From Ahaetulla prasina (Eukaryota > Chordata > Lepidosauria > Squamata > Colubridae): a stretch of 64,000 nt of DNA. Where the stretch lies: assembly GCF_028640845.1 (NCBI RefSeq), contig NC_080542.1, positions 136,516,346 to 136,580,345 on the forward strand, given 5' to 3'. Position 1 is the first letter of the stretch. Each line of letters opens with the position of its first letter. The notes under the pieces were generated by a model that was not told where the DNA came from, did no database searches, and saw nothing but the letters and a program-made list of their open reading frames with translations. Positions 22,822 to 33,753 of this stretch are shown here, piece by piece. The translations under genes and the position numbers were made by a program.

Positions 22822-22946
22822 ATGTCCCTCTGGCTGCGGGAGGCTGCCCGCGCCAAGGAAGGTCGCCGCGAGTCCCGAGAAGCTGGGACGGGATGCAGCT
22901 CTCGCTGCTGCTGCTCTTCTCGACCTGCTGGTGGACGTTGGGGCCG
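22822..22946 (+). promoter_or_regulatory. Upstream ORF overlapping the VIPR2 start codon
   Basis: An ATG at 22822 lies 71 bases before the VIPR2 ATG in another frame, and is open through the rest of exon 1 (41 codons plus two bases). After splicing to exon 2 it would read one more codon (CGG) and stop at TAA 31512-31514. It therefore overlaps the receptor start. Its context (C at -3) is poor, whereas the VIPR2 ATG has G at -3, so leaky scanning is plausible. It matters only if transcription starts upstream of 22822. Confidence 0.45.
22893..22946 (+). CDS. VIPR2: VIPR2 coding exon 1: start codon and signal peptide
   Basis: VPAC2 is a class B (secretin-family) G-protein-coupled receptor for VIP and PACAP at the plasma membrane, coupling mainly to Gs and cAMP. 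This exon gives residues 1-18, MQLSLLLLFSTCWWTLGP. It is a hydrophobic leader equivalent to the human VPAC2 signal sequence, sharing the TCW and P-V-x-S-I-H-P-E-C pattern after joining to exon 2. The ATG context is gacgggATG, with G at -3. The donor is CCG|GTGAGT, phase 0. The exon sits in the CpG-rich promoter region. An alternative in-frame upstream start is not supported. Confidence 0.88.
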
Positions 22947-24454
22947 GTGAGTAGGGATCCCTGGCCGCCAAGCCTCACCTGTGTCCTGACTCGGAAGAGT
23001 CTGAGCTCCGGAGCATGTGCAGAGAGCCTCCTTTCCTGCGGCTTCTGCCAGAAAAGGGCGCGTTGGCTTCTATTCCGCGACCCTTTCAGCAGTGCCTCAG
23101 GGATGGAGAGGGGCGCCTGTCATCTTGCTGCCTTCTCTTCTTCTGGAAGAAAGCCTATGGGGGCAGAAGGAGGAAAACGCGTTCACGTTAGCTCCGGTTT
23201 GTGGGGCTGATTCTGCGGTCTGGGTCGCCCCCCTTAATGTGGGTATGAAGTTATTCCGTCCGTCCCCCGTCGCATTACTATGTGACACACACGTCGAATC
23301 CTTCCTGCTATTAATAGTCAATGCTAATACTTCTCACTTTGTAGAATTGCTGTTTATTCTTATATCCCTCCCATTAAAAGAAAAAGAAAAAAAAAAGGAG
23401 CGAACGAGTGTCCTCAGACTGTGCTGGATTACAATTCCCATTATTCCGTTTTATTTCAGGCTGGGGATGACGCCCAGGCCCATCTGCAGAGTCCCGATGG
23501 AGGGTTTGGTTATACTGGTGGGCTACTTTTAAATTTGAGCACAGGATTAAAAAGCCAGCTAAGTTTGAATCTCTTGTCGGGTTGGTGGATTGGACTAAAA
23601 TGAATTTAGTAAATAATTGCTTTAAGGTGCACTGGGCTTCAGCAGTTCCAGTATCTATTGTAACTCCCTAAGGAAAGCTGGTTCGATTTTAATTGATGCC
23701 AGTGAAATTGGTATAAACAACAGGATGCCCTATTTCAAGGAGTTTTAAATCCCACACATACACCAGCTTTCAGGATCATTTAAAGCCAACAGATTTCACC
23801 ACAAATGTTTTGTACTCAGAAATATAAGGCAAAAGAAAGGCAAAGAAGGTGGAGTTTTCCCGAGCTCTTCTTTGTTTATAGTTGGAGTGGAAATTCTGTA
23901 CTACTTTAAGGCAGAAATTCTGTCCATTTTAATGGTCAACTTGATTTTTTGTGTATGTGTGTAGCATTGTAAATTTTGGTGCATTTATGGCATGAAGTTG
24001 TGAGGAGTAGTGAAGTTTCAAGCAGGGCTGCAGCCATGTGGTTTTTGCCAAGCATTTACAAAAAACAAAGTATCAAGGAAAAGAAGACTAAGTTTAGGGA
24101 TAAAGGATGTGTGTTTTCTGGGTAGATCAATTGGAGTCTCTTTTTCCATTGTTTGTTACCTGTTTTAATTAACCAAAACAGGCTTAAGTAGAGTTTGTAC
24201 CTGCAGCAGAATGAAGTATTAAGATTCATTGCCTAATCTTGTATATGGAATGGCTGTTAAAAAATACAAGGGTCATCCCTGCCATTAACCATAGTGAAGA
24301 CATCTCCAAATAGTTAATAACTTTTATAATAATTTATTAGAAGGAAAAGGAAGTTTATGAGATTTTGGGGCTCAGCTTCAGCCTCTCCATCAAGATTTTG
24401 AGAATTATGAAGCAACAGTCAAATGACTTTGGACAGTCCTGTGTCCCCCTTTTA

Positions 24455-24640
24455 TAGAATAGAATAGAATAGAATAGAATAGAATAGAATAGAATAGAAT
24501 AGAATAGAATAGAATAGAATTTTTTTATTGGCCAAGTGTGATTGGACACACAAGGAATTTGTCTTGGTGCATATGCTCTCAGTGTATGTACATAAAAGAA
24601 AAGATACCTTCATCAAGGTACAACAAGGTAATCCTTATAA
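24455..24640 (-). mobile_element. AATAG-tailed snake LINE 3' end with (AGAAT)n
   Basis: An AGAAT array at 24455-24520 joins the LINE terminal block (ttattggccaagtgtgattg, ggtgcatatgctctcagtgt) in reverse orientation. It is truncated near 24640. Confidence 0.82.
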
Positions 24641-24949
24641 TCCTCCTTGAAAGCAGAAAAACAAATGCAATGAAAATTTTGTCTCAGTATAGTTTTCTAA
24701 TTGTAAGGAGATAAATCTTTCCTTCCATTTGTATTGTGATAACCTCATTCTATGTTATTAATTATCCTTAATTTAGAGAGATTATGAGGTGGCCTAAGAA
24801 AAATCACATCTGGTCAATGTTTATCATTAAATTTTATACAAATACTTTGGCTGTTGTGTATTTCCTTATTTATGTAGTGTATGATACTTTCATTTCCAGA
24901 GCTTTTAGTTTTGTTTACTAACCTATAAAAGCTAAAGTCTCTCTTTTTT

Positions 24950-25130
24950 TTGGTTTTTGTTTACATTTATACCCCGCCCTTCTCCGAAGACTCAGGGCGG
25001 CTTACAATGTATAAGGCAATAGTCTCATTCTATTTGTATATTTTTTTTACAAAGTCAACTTATTGCCCCCCCAACAATCTGGGTCCTCATTTTACCTACC
25101 TTATAAAGGGTGGAAGGCTGAGTCAAACTT
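24950..25130 (-). repeat. SINE with L2-type 3' end
   Basis: Reverse copy with the terminal stem cgcccttctccgaagactca and gcggcttacaatgt, then caatctgggtcctcatttta and gtggaaggctgagtcaaact. The latter also occurs in the SINE at 47216-47456, so a tRNA-SINE body appears joined to an L2-like tail. Confidence 0.65.
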
Positions 25131-27179
25131 GTTTTGATGACTTCATAGAAAGGTCCTTCTCGTTTTATTAGTTGTAGTATGCAATGGCTAACTATTCTCT
25201 TCTTGAACTTCCAAGTTGATTTTTTTAAACTTCCCATTCTAACTTCCAGCCTTAAAGTTTTTTGATAGTCTCCCATCCAACCACCAACCAGACCCATCTC
25301 GGTTTAGCTTTTTTATATAGCCAGGCTTGGTTAAATAATCTGATAGGTGTGCACTGAAATGCTATTGCATCTAAAACAAACAAACAAGAAACAACAGCAT
25401 TTCTCAAACAGATTTTTTTTAAAAAAAGGAAATGATGCAAACATAGTTCAATTGCTTACTACAATTGCTTCATGAGATTTTGTGGTAAAGCTAATCTTTT
25501 TTTTATGTTTTCCAGTTATCACATATGATACTTAGATATATTTGATAGGTATTTGATAAACTGATACAATTGTTGTTAATCTCTGTAAATTAATAATTTG
25601 GTGTTTGAAATAGTATGCTGAGATGCTGAGATGGTGTCTGAGCTCTGTGAACAAATTGATGAGATGCTGATTATTTTATGTGGATATGTAAGAAGTGTAC
25701 TTTTTTAATGGTTACATGTGTGAAGTACAACCAAAAAAAAGTTTAACTGAAGTTTAGAGCTTAGTCATCTTAGTAAAAGACCAATAAATCCAGAACATTT
25801 CTGGATTTTATTCAGTAATAAAAATAAAAAATGATTCCACTCCACTGGAGTAACCAAAATCTTTTCATTTCTCAGTCCAAACAAAGGGAAAATAGAAAAA
25901 ATATTGAATACAAGCAAATTGGGCAATACACAGTTGCTTCTCTCTTATTGAAAAGGAGGGAGAAGTAGTCAAAATTTATCCGTTAGAAAGCCAACATTGC
26001 TCTTAGATGATTTTCTAAGGTACCTGAAGTTTCAGCACAGAAATGAGGAAAAAGATTCTTTAAAAACTCAGTAAAGTTTCACTTTTGCAAAAAGAAGCCT
26101 CTCTATTTTGCAGTCGGTTATGCTATAGTAAATCCAGAGCTAAGTTGAATCATTTCTTAAATTGACATCAGAATTGGATCAGTGTTTTCACTGCTACAAC
26201 ATTCTTCTGTAGACATCTAACTTTTTAAAAAATTTAAAAAAAAATTAAATTTAAATTTTTAATTTTTTAAAATTCAGCTTTAAAGTTTCTCTGATTGATA
26301 GTTGTCATTGCATTTTATAAAATTCCATATTTTAATTTTTCTAAGGAAAAAGAACTCTTTTTTCATAGTTAGGGCTTTTATGCTGGAAGGACATCTGTGC
26401 AAAAATTAAGAAGACTTTGGTTTTGTAGGTGCAAAATCCTTAATCAGTCATTTAGAAATCCTGAATAAGTATTTATATAATATCATAGACTTCACTTCTT
26501 TGGCATTAAACTACATTTTTGTAGCTTACCGGGTTGTTACAAGACTATTTTGTTAGTTTATGACTTGTTTGGACCTAGAAAATAGAATAATTTGATAATT
26601 TAGGTTAAATTATGTAAGTGCAGTTTTTGAGTATGGAATTATTTGGTTCAAATTTTGAACATAAAGGTTAAAAAAAAAACCAAAGTCTTTGGCAAGGAGT
26701 TATATATAGTTCAGAAGTAATAAAGTTCTTGGACTGGTTCAACAAATGGCTGTAAACACAAAAACAACAATAACTAAAATCTGGTTCTTTGTTGTCATCT
26801 AGTGTTCATGTAGGTTTTTACAGTAGCCCTGATTTAGAATAAGATAATTTTTACATTAAAAGAGATTTCACACTTTCTTATCCATTCTTCTCTTTAATGT
26901 AGGATTTACAATATAGTAATACTCCCTATGGTTATACAGATGAACTCCCTACTTATCAGAGATTAAGCCTTGCCTTCCACACAGTTTCTTCTAAAACAAA
27001 GAATAGTGCAGAAATTATGAGAGTGAGGTATTGAGTTGCGGAAGGTTTATGAAGATCAATCTAATACATAGTCAGTAGATTAGACAGACATGTCCTGTCT
27101 CATTTGAACTACAGCACATATCTAAAGCATTGAAAAACCAGGCTTTAATGCTAGAATTGGGAAGAGCATTAGTGGCATG

Positions 27180-27180
<1 letters not shown>

Positions 27181-27239
<59 letters not shown>
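27181..27239. repeat. (GA)n microsatellite
   Basis: About 29 uninterrupted GA units. Confidence 0.97.
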
Positions 27240-27534
27240 AAAAAACATTGCAAGAGATTACCCCCTTGTGTTTTCCAGTTATTTTAAGTAGAAGTTAAAG
27301 CTGCTGTACTCTGCAGTAATAATTACAGAGCAACATTTAATCCTTTGAAACTTGAAACAAAGATAGGAAGTGAGAAAATACTTCTCAGGCGTGACCAGAA
27401 ACTACAGTTCTAGATATTTTGTGGTGTACTAACAATATTCTACTACATAGATTAAATTGCAGCAGACAAAACATTGTCCCGATGTGTGGTACAATTCAGT
27501 ATTTGTCTCTCTGCTGTTTCTTATTTATTTTTTA

Positions 27535-27740
27535 GGCCTTTTAAATCAGTGTTGACTCCTAAGAACTGCCAAGAAAAGTCCCTGCAGCCTTCTTGGTAAT
27601 GTTTTTGAAAGTGGCTTGCCATTGCTTTCTTCCCAGAGCTGAGAGAGAATGGCTGGCCCAGGGCCATCCAGATGAGTGTGCCAGAAGGTGGGACTAGAGC
27701 TCCCACTTTCCAATGGTGCTTTAACCGGTACACGAGGTTG
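27535..27740 (-). repeat. Probable old SINE or LINE fragment
   Basis: Segments such as agtgttgactcctaagaact and ggactagagctcccactttc have the wording of squamate SINE consensus sequence in reverse. The family is not settled. Confidence 0.35.
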
Positions 27741-28299
27741 ACTTTCATTGAAGCTGTCCCTCTGCTTACTGCTTTTAAAGAAGCAGTTCTCAGAAGGAAT
27801 GAGGTACTTATTTGGTATTCCAGATGGTAATATAATGGTATATTATATGATTATAATGGTAATAATATGGGTGTCTGCAGAGGGGGATTTTAAAGAGGTC
27901 AGTCTGATGGCTGAGTCCACACGACCAGTGCTTTGCCCATTTTTATGTGTCCTAAACACACACACACACCCCACTAAAATGCTTTATGTAAAGCTGTGAG
28001 ACATTTTGGTTGACACTTCTAAATAACTGTGGGGTCCTGACTGTCACCTGATATTTTATTTTCCAATTTAGGGATCAGCAACATACAACAAAGCAGAGTT
28101 CCTTAATCCAGCTATGCAAAAAATTCAGGTGCCGAAATTTGCATTTGGTGAAAGGCAGTCAGATATGCTTAACCAAACTATTGAATAAATCACAATGCAT
28201 AGGTTTGCACAACCATGTTATTATGTGGTTTGTACAATCTTGGCTATATAATGGTGGTATGTTCACAAAACTGGTTTAGAATGATATGAGAATATACAA

Positions 28300-28438
28300 A
28301 TAATATACAATATATACAATATATACAATATACAATATATATATATAATATACAAATGAATGAAGACTATTGCTTAACATAGTGTAAGCTGCCCTGAGTC
28401 TTCGGAGAAGGGCGGGATATAAATGCAAATAAAAAAAA
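28300..28438 (+). repeat. AT microsatellite plus SINE with L2-type 3' end
   Basis: An (ATATAC)-type run at about 28300-28350 precedes gaagactattgcttaacata, the terminal stem gccctgagtcttcggagaag, and an A-rich tail. It is the forward counterpart of the ends at 9092-9205 and 24950-25130. Confidence 0.65.
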
Positions 28439-28524
28439 AAAAGAGAAGCCAGCCATGTTAGTCAAGAGACTGGCTTTTAACTGAAAATCAGTCATGTATA
28501 AGTCATGTTTTCTTGGACATAGTT

Positions 28525-28831
28525 CAGTGGTGGGATTCAAAAAAATTTACTACTTTTTTTACTTTAATTTTTTACTACTACTATTTTTTACTGTGACCGT
28601 GGCTTGGTGGGTGTGGCAGGGGAAGGATACTGTAAAATCTCCATTCCCTCCCCACTCCAGGGGAAGGTCACCACAAAATCCCCATTCCCTCCCGATCACT
28701 GGGACTCAGGAGGCAGAGAATAGATGGGGGTGGGACCAGTCAGAGGTGGTATTTACTGGTTGTTCAAACTACTCAAAATTTCTGTTACCAGTTCTCCAGA
28801 ACTGGTCAGAACCTACTGAATACCATCTCTG
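28525..28831. mobile_element. hAT-type MITE (CAGTGGTGGG family)
   Basis: It starts CAGTGGTGGGATTC and ends GAATACCATCTCTG. Flanks ACATAGTT (28517-28524) and ACAAAGTT (28832-28839) match at 7 of 8. Internal ccattccctcccc repeats are shared with the copy at the window end (63870 onward). Confidence 0.82.
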
Positions 28832-28939
28832 ACAAAGTTCCTTGGGAGCTTCCTTTTAAAATCAGATATTTTTATCTCAGAATTAATGAATTCCCAATTG
28901 AAATTTAAGAAATCAAACTGATATTGCTACAGCTATAGA

Positions 28940-29295
28940 TAATCCTCATTTAGCGATTGTTCAAAATTACAATCGCACTGAGGTGACTTACAATAAGTCC
29001 TTACGCTTACGACCATAGCAGCATCCCCATAGTGACATGATCAAATTTTGGGCATTTGGCAACCAGCATTTATTATTTACAACAGGCGTGACGAGATCAA
29101 CATTTGAAACTTTCCGACATGCAAAGTCAATGGAGAAAGCTTAATGACTGCATGATTCAATTGAGAACTGCAGTGATTCGCTTAACAACCATGGAAAAAA
29201 AAGTTAGTATAATCTATCTTTAACAGCCACCTTCCTTAGCAACGGGAATTGATCCCAACTGTCAAATCAAATCAAGGACTATCTGTAATTGGTTT
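28940..29295. repeat. Palindromic DNA repeat (CTTACGACC family)
   Basis: Edges ataatcctcatttagcgatt and aatcaaggactatctgtaat are inverted relatives. Core strings ttacgaccatagcagcatcc and gtgattcgcttaacaaccat fit the family. Confidence 0.68.
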
Positions 29296-29907
29296 CTCTA
29301 ATCCTTTTAGATTTCTAAACATTTTGAAGATATTTCAGTTTGACATATAATGTAAAACTTTTTAATAATAATGGTTATTTGCAAGCTAATGCTTCCAACT
29401 AGCATTTATCGGAGCTGAGAAATACCTGACTAAAGTTTTCCAAAATGCAGAGTTTCACAAAGCTTATGCTGGCATAATTTAATTATGGCAGGTCTTGAGA
29501 TAAGCAATTCACTGGACATTTCATAATTTAATAAGCCACAATTTGCTAAATTTTTAAAACAGACTGTGCTGTAAATAATAGTTTCAAACAACAAAAGCTT
29601 GTTTTGTATAACACATACTGTACTAAACCAACATAAAATAAGCCATGTTTATAAATTAGTGCAATGGATGAACCACTTTTATGCTGTTTCTAAGCTGCAG
29701 AAGAGTTTGGCAGAGAACAAGTTTGTTAATTAAATTTAACATAACCTGTTAATTTTGGGGCTCTTACATCAGAAAGAAACCAGAGCATGAATCTCTTTAG
29801 TTGGTTAATGGCTTTGTCCTCTTTTTCTTCTGGTTAAAAGAATTCTATGATCTCAGGTGAATTTAGGTAATCATATTATAGATATCTTACTAATTAGATA
29901 TCTAGAA

Positions 29908-30905
29908 TTTATTTTATTTTATTTTATTCGATTTTTATACCGCCCTTCTCCCGAAGGACTCAGGGCGGTGTACAGCCAAATAAAAATCCACAATATACAC
30001 TTTAAAACAAGACTAAAACAAAACATATTACAAAATGGCCAAAATTTAAAACAGTTTAAAACCCTAAAATTATAAATAGCCCCAATTAAAATTTAGTAAA
30101 AACTTCTAAGCCAGTCCCGCTTGAATAAATAGGTGCGTTTTCAGCTCACGGTGAAAAGTCCGAAGATCAGGCACTTGACGTAAACCAGGGGGAAGTTCGT
30201 TCCAAAGCGTAGGAGCTCCAACAGAGAAGGCCCTACCCCTGGGGGCCGCCAGCCGACATTGTCTGGCGGACGGCACCCTGAGAAGGCCCTCTCTGTGTGA
30301 GCGTACGGGTCGGTGGGAGGCATAAAGTAAAAGCAGGCGGTCCCGTAAGTACCCGGGCCCTAAGCCATGGAGCACTTTAAAGGTGGTAACCAGAATCTTA
30401 AAGCGCACCCAAAAGACCACAGGAAGCCAGTGCAAACTGCGCAGGATTGGTGTTACATGGGAGCAACAAGTTGCTCCCACTACTACCTGCGCAGCTGCCT
30501 TCTGGACTAGCTGCAGCCTCCGGGTGCACTTCAAGGGCAGCCCCATGTAGAGAGCATTGCAATAATCCAAACAGGAAGTGACAAGAGCATGAGTGACCGT
30601 GCATAAGGCATCCTGGTCAAGGAAGGGGTGCAACTGGCGAACCAAGCGTACTTGGTGAAAAGCCCTCTTGGAGATGGCCGCCAAATGATCGTCAAACCAC
30701 AGCCACCCATCCAAGAGGACACCCAAGTTGCGCACCCTTTCCATTGGGGCCAATAACTCGCCCCCCACAGTCAGCTGCGGCTGCAGCTGACTGTACCGGG
30801 GTGCCGGCATCCACAGCCACTCCGTCTTGGAGGAATTGAGCTTGAGTCTGTTTCTCCCCATCCAGACCCGTACAGCTTCCAGACACTGGGATAGAACCAG
30901 CAGTA
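29908..30905 (-). mobile_element. L2-clade LINE, 3' part with long open frame
   Basis: The reverse frame 30861-30106 (251 codons, stop at the end) encodes the ORF2 C-terminal part: LKLNSSKTEWLWMPAPRYSQ, RVRNLGVLLDGWLWFDDHLA, SCLDYCNALYMGLPLK, HVTPILRSLHWLPVVFWVRFK, then RGRAFSVGAPTLWNELPPGLRQVPDLRTF. The RT catalytic motifs lie further 5' and are missing. The 3' end has the stem accgcccttctcccgaagga (reverse) and a TTTTA/A-rich tail at 29908-29931. Little decay in the open frame suggests a fairly young insertion in VIPR2 intron 1. Confidence 0.9.
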
Positions 30906-31202
30906 CATTTTTTGCTAAGCCAATCTTGGAACTGAGTGTCAGACAGAGCTAGACACTTTTTTAAAAAAGTTAGCTAAAACATTAATTTTGATTGTCATGT
31001 ACAGCTACCATATTTGCTGAAATTCTGAGATTCAGAATTCAATCAGATTTTTGCAGCCTGATGTCAATAACCTTAGTGTGACCTCAACCTGTACTGGGGA
31101 CCTAATAATACAGAACTACCTTTCATAATCTTTGTAAGAAACGTAGACATATAACTAGAGCAATACTAGAATGAGAAAGTATTCATAGGCATGGGGCAAC
31201 TA

Positions 31203-31385
31203 GAATAACAGAATTGGAAGGGATCTTGGAGGTCTTCTAGTCCAAGCCCCTGCTTAGGCAGGAAACCCTACACCACTTGAGACAAATGGTTATCCAATCT
31301 CTTCTTTAAAACTTTCAGTGTTGGAGCATTCACAACTTCTAGAGGCAAGTTGTTCCACTAATTAATGGTTCTAACTGAATTAATT
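31203..31385 (-). repeat. CR1 3' end fragment
   Basis: Reverse copy of the CR1 terminus: ggaagggatcttggaggtct, cccctgcttaggcaggaaac, and ttggagcattcacaacttct. A 20-base internal partial repeat (actgaattaattgttct) lies at its end, about 130 bp before exon 2. Confidence 0.85.
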
Positions 31386-31510
31386 GTTCTAGCTGCCAAT
31401 AAACAAAAGCTTCCTATTTTGTCTCCCTCCCTCCCACCAATCTGGTTCTGCTAGCATTGATATCCTTTCTACAAACTCAAATGTTTTGGGTTTTTGTTTT
31501 TATTCAACAG

Positions 31511-31613
31511 GTAAAAAGTATTCACCCAGAATGCAGAATGCAACAGGAAATCTTTGAAGAAGAAAAGAAGTGTATGGAACATTTAAAGAATGCCAATGCA
31601 GTGAGTTTAACAG
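31511..31613 (+). CDS. VIPR2: VIPR2 coding exon 2: N-terminal helix of the hormone-binding domain
   Basis: It adds residues 19-52 and one base of codon 53. VKSIHPECRM resembles human VPAC2 VNSIHPECR, and EIFEEEKKCMEHL resembles the N-terminal alpha-helix whose Cys (residue 39) forms the first conserved disulfide. The acceptor is attcaacag|GT. The donor used here is ACAG|GTGAGA (phase 1), which keeps the frame into exon 3. A second GTGAGT donor 13 bases earlier (after 31600) would shift the frame. The 3' part (NANAVSLT) is the variable linker before CVGIWDN and appears one residue longer than in human VPAC2. Confidence 0.9.
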
Positions 31614-31817
31614 GTGAGATAATGGCTTATAGTGGCATACCAGTCACTCATTACTGGTCCACTGCAGAGGTGGGTTTCAGCAGGTTCTGACCAGTTCTGG
31701 AGAACTGGTAATAAAAATTCTGATTGGCCCCGCCTTCATCTATTCTCTGCCTCCTAAGTTCCAGCTGATTGGGAGGAAATGGGGATTTTGCAGTAACCTT
31801 CCCCTGGATTAGGGAGG

Positions 31818-32385
31818 GAATTTATTATTTATTTATTTATTTATTATTTTGATTTATATACCGCCCTTCTCCCGAAGGACTCAGGGAGGTTTACAACAAG
31901 GTAAAAAACAAGAATACAAAGATTAAAACATTATTAAAAAACTTATTCAATTTAGCTAAAGATAATTAAGACTCTAATAAAACTCTAATAAAAACCCCCA
32001 TTAAAACTATTAGGCCAGCCCTGCGCGATGGAACAAAAATGTCTTGAGCTCGCGTCGAAAGGTCCGGAGGTCAGGGAATCAACATATCCCTGGAGGCAGC
32101 TCGTTCCAGAGGGCAGGAGCCCCCACAGAGAAGGCCCTCTCCCTGGGGGTCGCCAGTCGACGCTGTCTGACCGACGGCACCCTGAGAAGACCCTCCCTAT
32201 GGGAGCGCACTGGTCGATGGGAGGCAATCGGTGGCAGCAGCCGATCCCGTAAATAACCCAGTCCTAAGCCATGGAGCGCTTTAAAGGTAGTAACCAGCAC
32301 CTTGAATTGCACCTGGAAGACCACCGGTAACCAGTGCAGCTTGTGCAGGAGAGGTGTTACATGGGAGTCTCAAGTTGCTCCCTCT
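31818..32385 (-). mobile_element. L2-clade LINE 3' end
   Basis: The reverse frame (32324-31985) reads VFQVQFKVLVTTFKALHGLGLGYLRDRLL, RSHREGLLRVPSVRQRRLAT, then RERAFSVGAPALWNELPPGI, with a frame break before the end. The A-rich tail is the TTTA run at about 31820-31850 and the stem is accgcccttctcccgaagga. Confidence 0.88.
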
Positions 32386-33143
32386 ACTATTTATTTATTT
32401 ATTTATTTAATCAAAATTTTATACTGCCCTTCTCCCGAAGGACTCAGGGCGGTTTACAGCCAGATAAAAAACAACAATATAAATACAGAATAAAATAATA
32501 GTTAAAAAACTTATTCAGTTTGGCCCGAATTAAGATATCTTTAAAACGATAAAACCCACTAAAAATTAAAACCAGATAAATCTAAAATCCTATGCCAGTC
32601 CCGCGCAGATGAATAAATATGTCTTCAGCTCGCGGCGAAAGGTTCGAAGGTCAGGAAGTTGACGAAGTCCTGGGGGAAGTTCATTCCAGAGGGTGGGAGC
32701 CCCCACAGAGAAGGCCCTTCCCCTGGGGGCCACCAACCGACATTGTTTGGTGGACGGCACCCTAAGGAGTCCCTCTCTGTGAGAGTGCACGGGTCGGTGA
32801 GAGGTAGTCGATGGCAGTAGGCGGTCCCGTAAATAACCCGGTCCTAAGCCATGGAGCGCTTTAAAGATAGTAACCAGCACCTTGAAGCGCACCCGGAAGA
32901 CCACAGGTAGCCAGTGCAGGCTGTGCAGGAGTGGTGTCACGTGGGAGCCACGAGCGGCTCCCTCTATCACCCGCGCAACCGCATTCTGAACCAACTGGAG
33001 CCTCTGGATGCTCTTCAAGGGGAGCCCCATGTAGAGAGCATTGCAGTAATCCAAGCGGGAAGAGACGAGGGCATGAGTGACCGTGCATAAGGAATCCCGG
33101 TCTAGGAAAGGCAGCAACTGGCGTATCAGGCGAATGAAGACTT
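32386..33143 (-). mobile_element. L2-clade LINE 3' end with 175-codon open frame
   Basis: The reverse frame 33117-32590 is open and reads LPFLDRDSLCTVTHALVSSRLDYCNALYMGLPLKSIQRLQLVQNAVARV, LLHSLHWLPVVFRVRFKVLV, then FSVGAPTLWNELPPGLRQLPDLRTFRRELKTYLF. It abuts the preceding L2 copy in the same orientation, with its A-rich tail at 32386-32410. Confidence 0.9.
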
Positions 33144-33545
33144 TACAGTATCCTTCCCCTGGAGTGGGATGGAAATGGAGATTTTACAGTATCCTTCCCC
33201 TGCCACACCCATCAAGCCACGCCCACCAGGTCATGCCATACCCACCAAGCCACGCCCACAGAACCGGTAGTAAAACATTTTGAAACCCACCACTGGTCCA
33301 CTGGTACTTCTATACCTGCTTACTGAGGACATGATTGATGTGGCATAAAATGGTACATTGTTCTAAATTGTAGTACGATTTGAGTTTTGATTAGTGTGGT
33401 GCAGAACAACCCATGATACAAAAATGATAGTTTCCTCTTTCGGAGATTCTTGGAACCCCTCTGGTGTTGATTTCTGAAAACTGGTAACATATTTTTCCTG
33501 CTCTTTTCAAATGTGAAATATATGAAATTTAAAAGACCTAAAGTT

Positions 33546-33600
33546 AGCATTTACAATTAAATTAAAATTAAATTACAATTACAATTACAATTACAATGTA
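33546..33600. repeat. (AATTAC)n-like simple repeat
   Basis: Six-base units (attaca and variants) repeat about five to six times within an AT-rich run. Confidence 0.8.
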
Positions 33601-33753
33601 AAAGAACATACACAAATTCATTCCACGGTTAGGCACACCCACATATAATGTGGTTCCATCCATGTTATAGATTGTGATCACCCAAAAATAGTCCACTCCT
33701 GAGTGAGTTAGGCTTAGCTCTATCTCAACTGGAACACTCAGCATGGTATAGAA

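Larger units (their letters stand above)
22275..23250 (+). promoter_or_regulatory. VIPR2: CpG-rich promoter region of VIPR2
   Basis: The base composition changes abruptly to GC-rich and CpG-dense around the first coding exon, unlike the AT-rich surroundings. GC-box-like strings are present (gggcgg near 22680; ggggggcgggggg near 22748-22760). No TATA box is obvious within 100 bases of the start codon, so dispersed initiation from a CpG-island promoter is inferred. The transcription start cannot be placed from sequence alone. Long ORFs on both strands across this region reflect the GC-rich lack of stops, not genes. Confidence 0.75.
22947..31510 (+). other. VIPR2: VIPR2 intron 1 (8,564 bp)
   Basis: It begins GTGAGT and ends in a pyrimidine-rich tract and CAG (tttttattcaacag). 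It contains the LINE, SINE and MITE copies listed separately. The stretches 23251-24454, 25131-27180, 27741-28355 and 29296-29907 hold no gene or repeat that I recognise; they are AT-rich, with a strongly A/T tract near 26222-26275. Confidence 0.85.
31665..33295. mobile_element. hAT-type MITE (CAGTGGTGGG family) split by two L2 copies
   Basis: The left piece (31665-31817) starts CAGAGGTGGGTTTC and the right piece (33144-33295) ends AAACCCACCACTG. A perfect 8-bp duplication GTCCACTG flanks the whole (31657-31664 and 33296-33303). The MITE body continues across the L2 insertions (ccttcccctgg on both sides). It starts only 51 bases after exon 2. Confidence 0.88.

Noticed and set aside
22462..23532. 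Several 90-170 codon ORFs on both strands of the CpG-rich region as genes
   Set aside because: GC-rich sequence has few stops. None shows a domain, they overlap each other, and the real exon accounts for the region.
23421..23603. ORF after a TTTCAG acceptor-like site as an alternative VIPR2 exon
   Set aside because: The text (AGDDAQAHLQSPDGG...) has no counterpart in VPAC2, and inserting it would break the SIHPEC junction.
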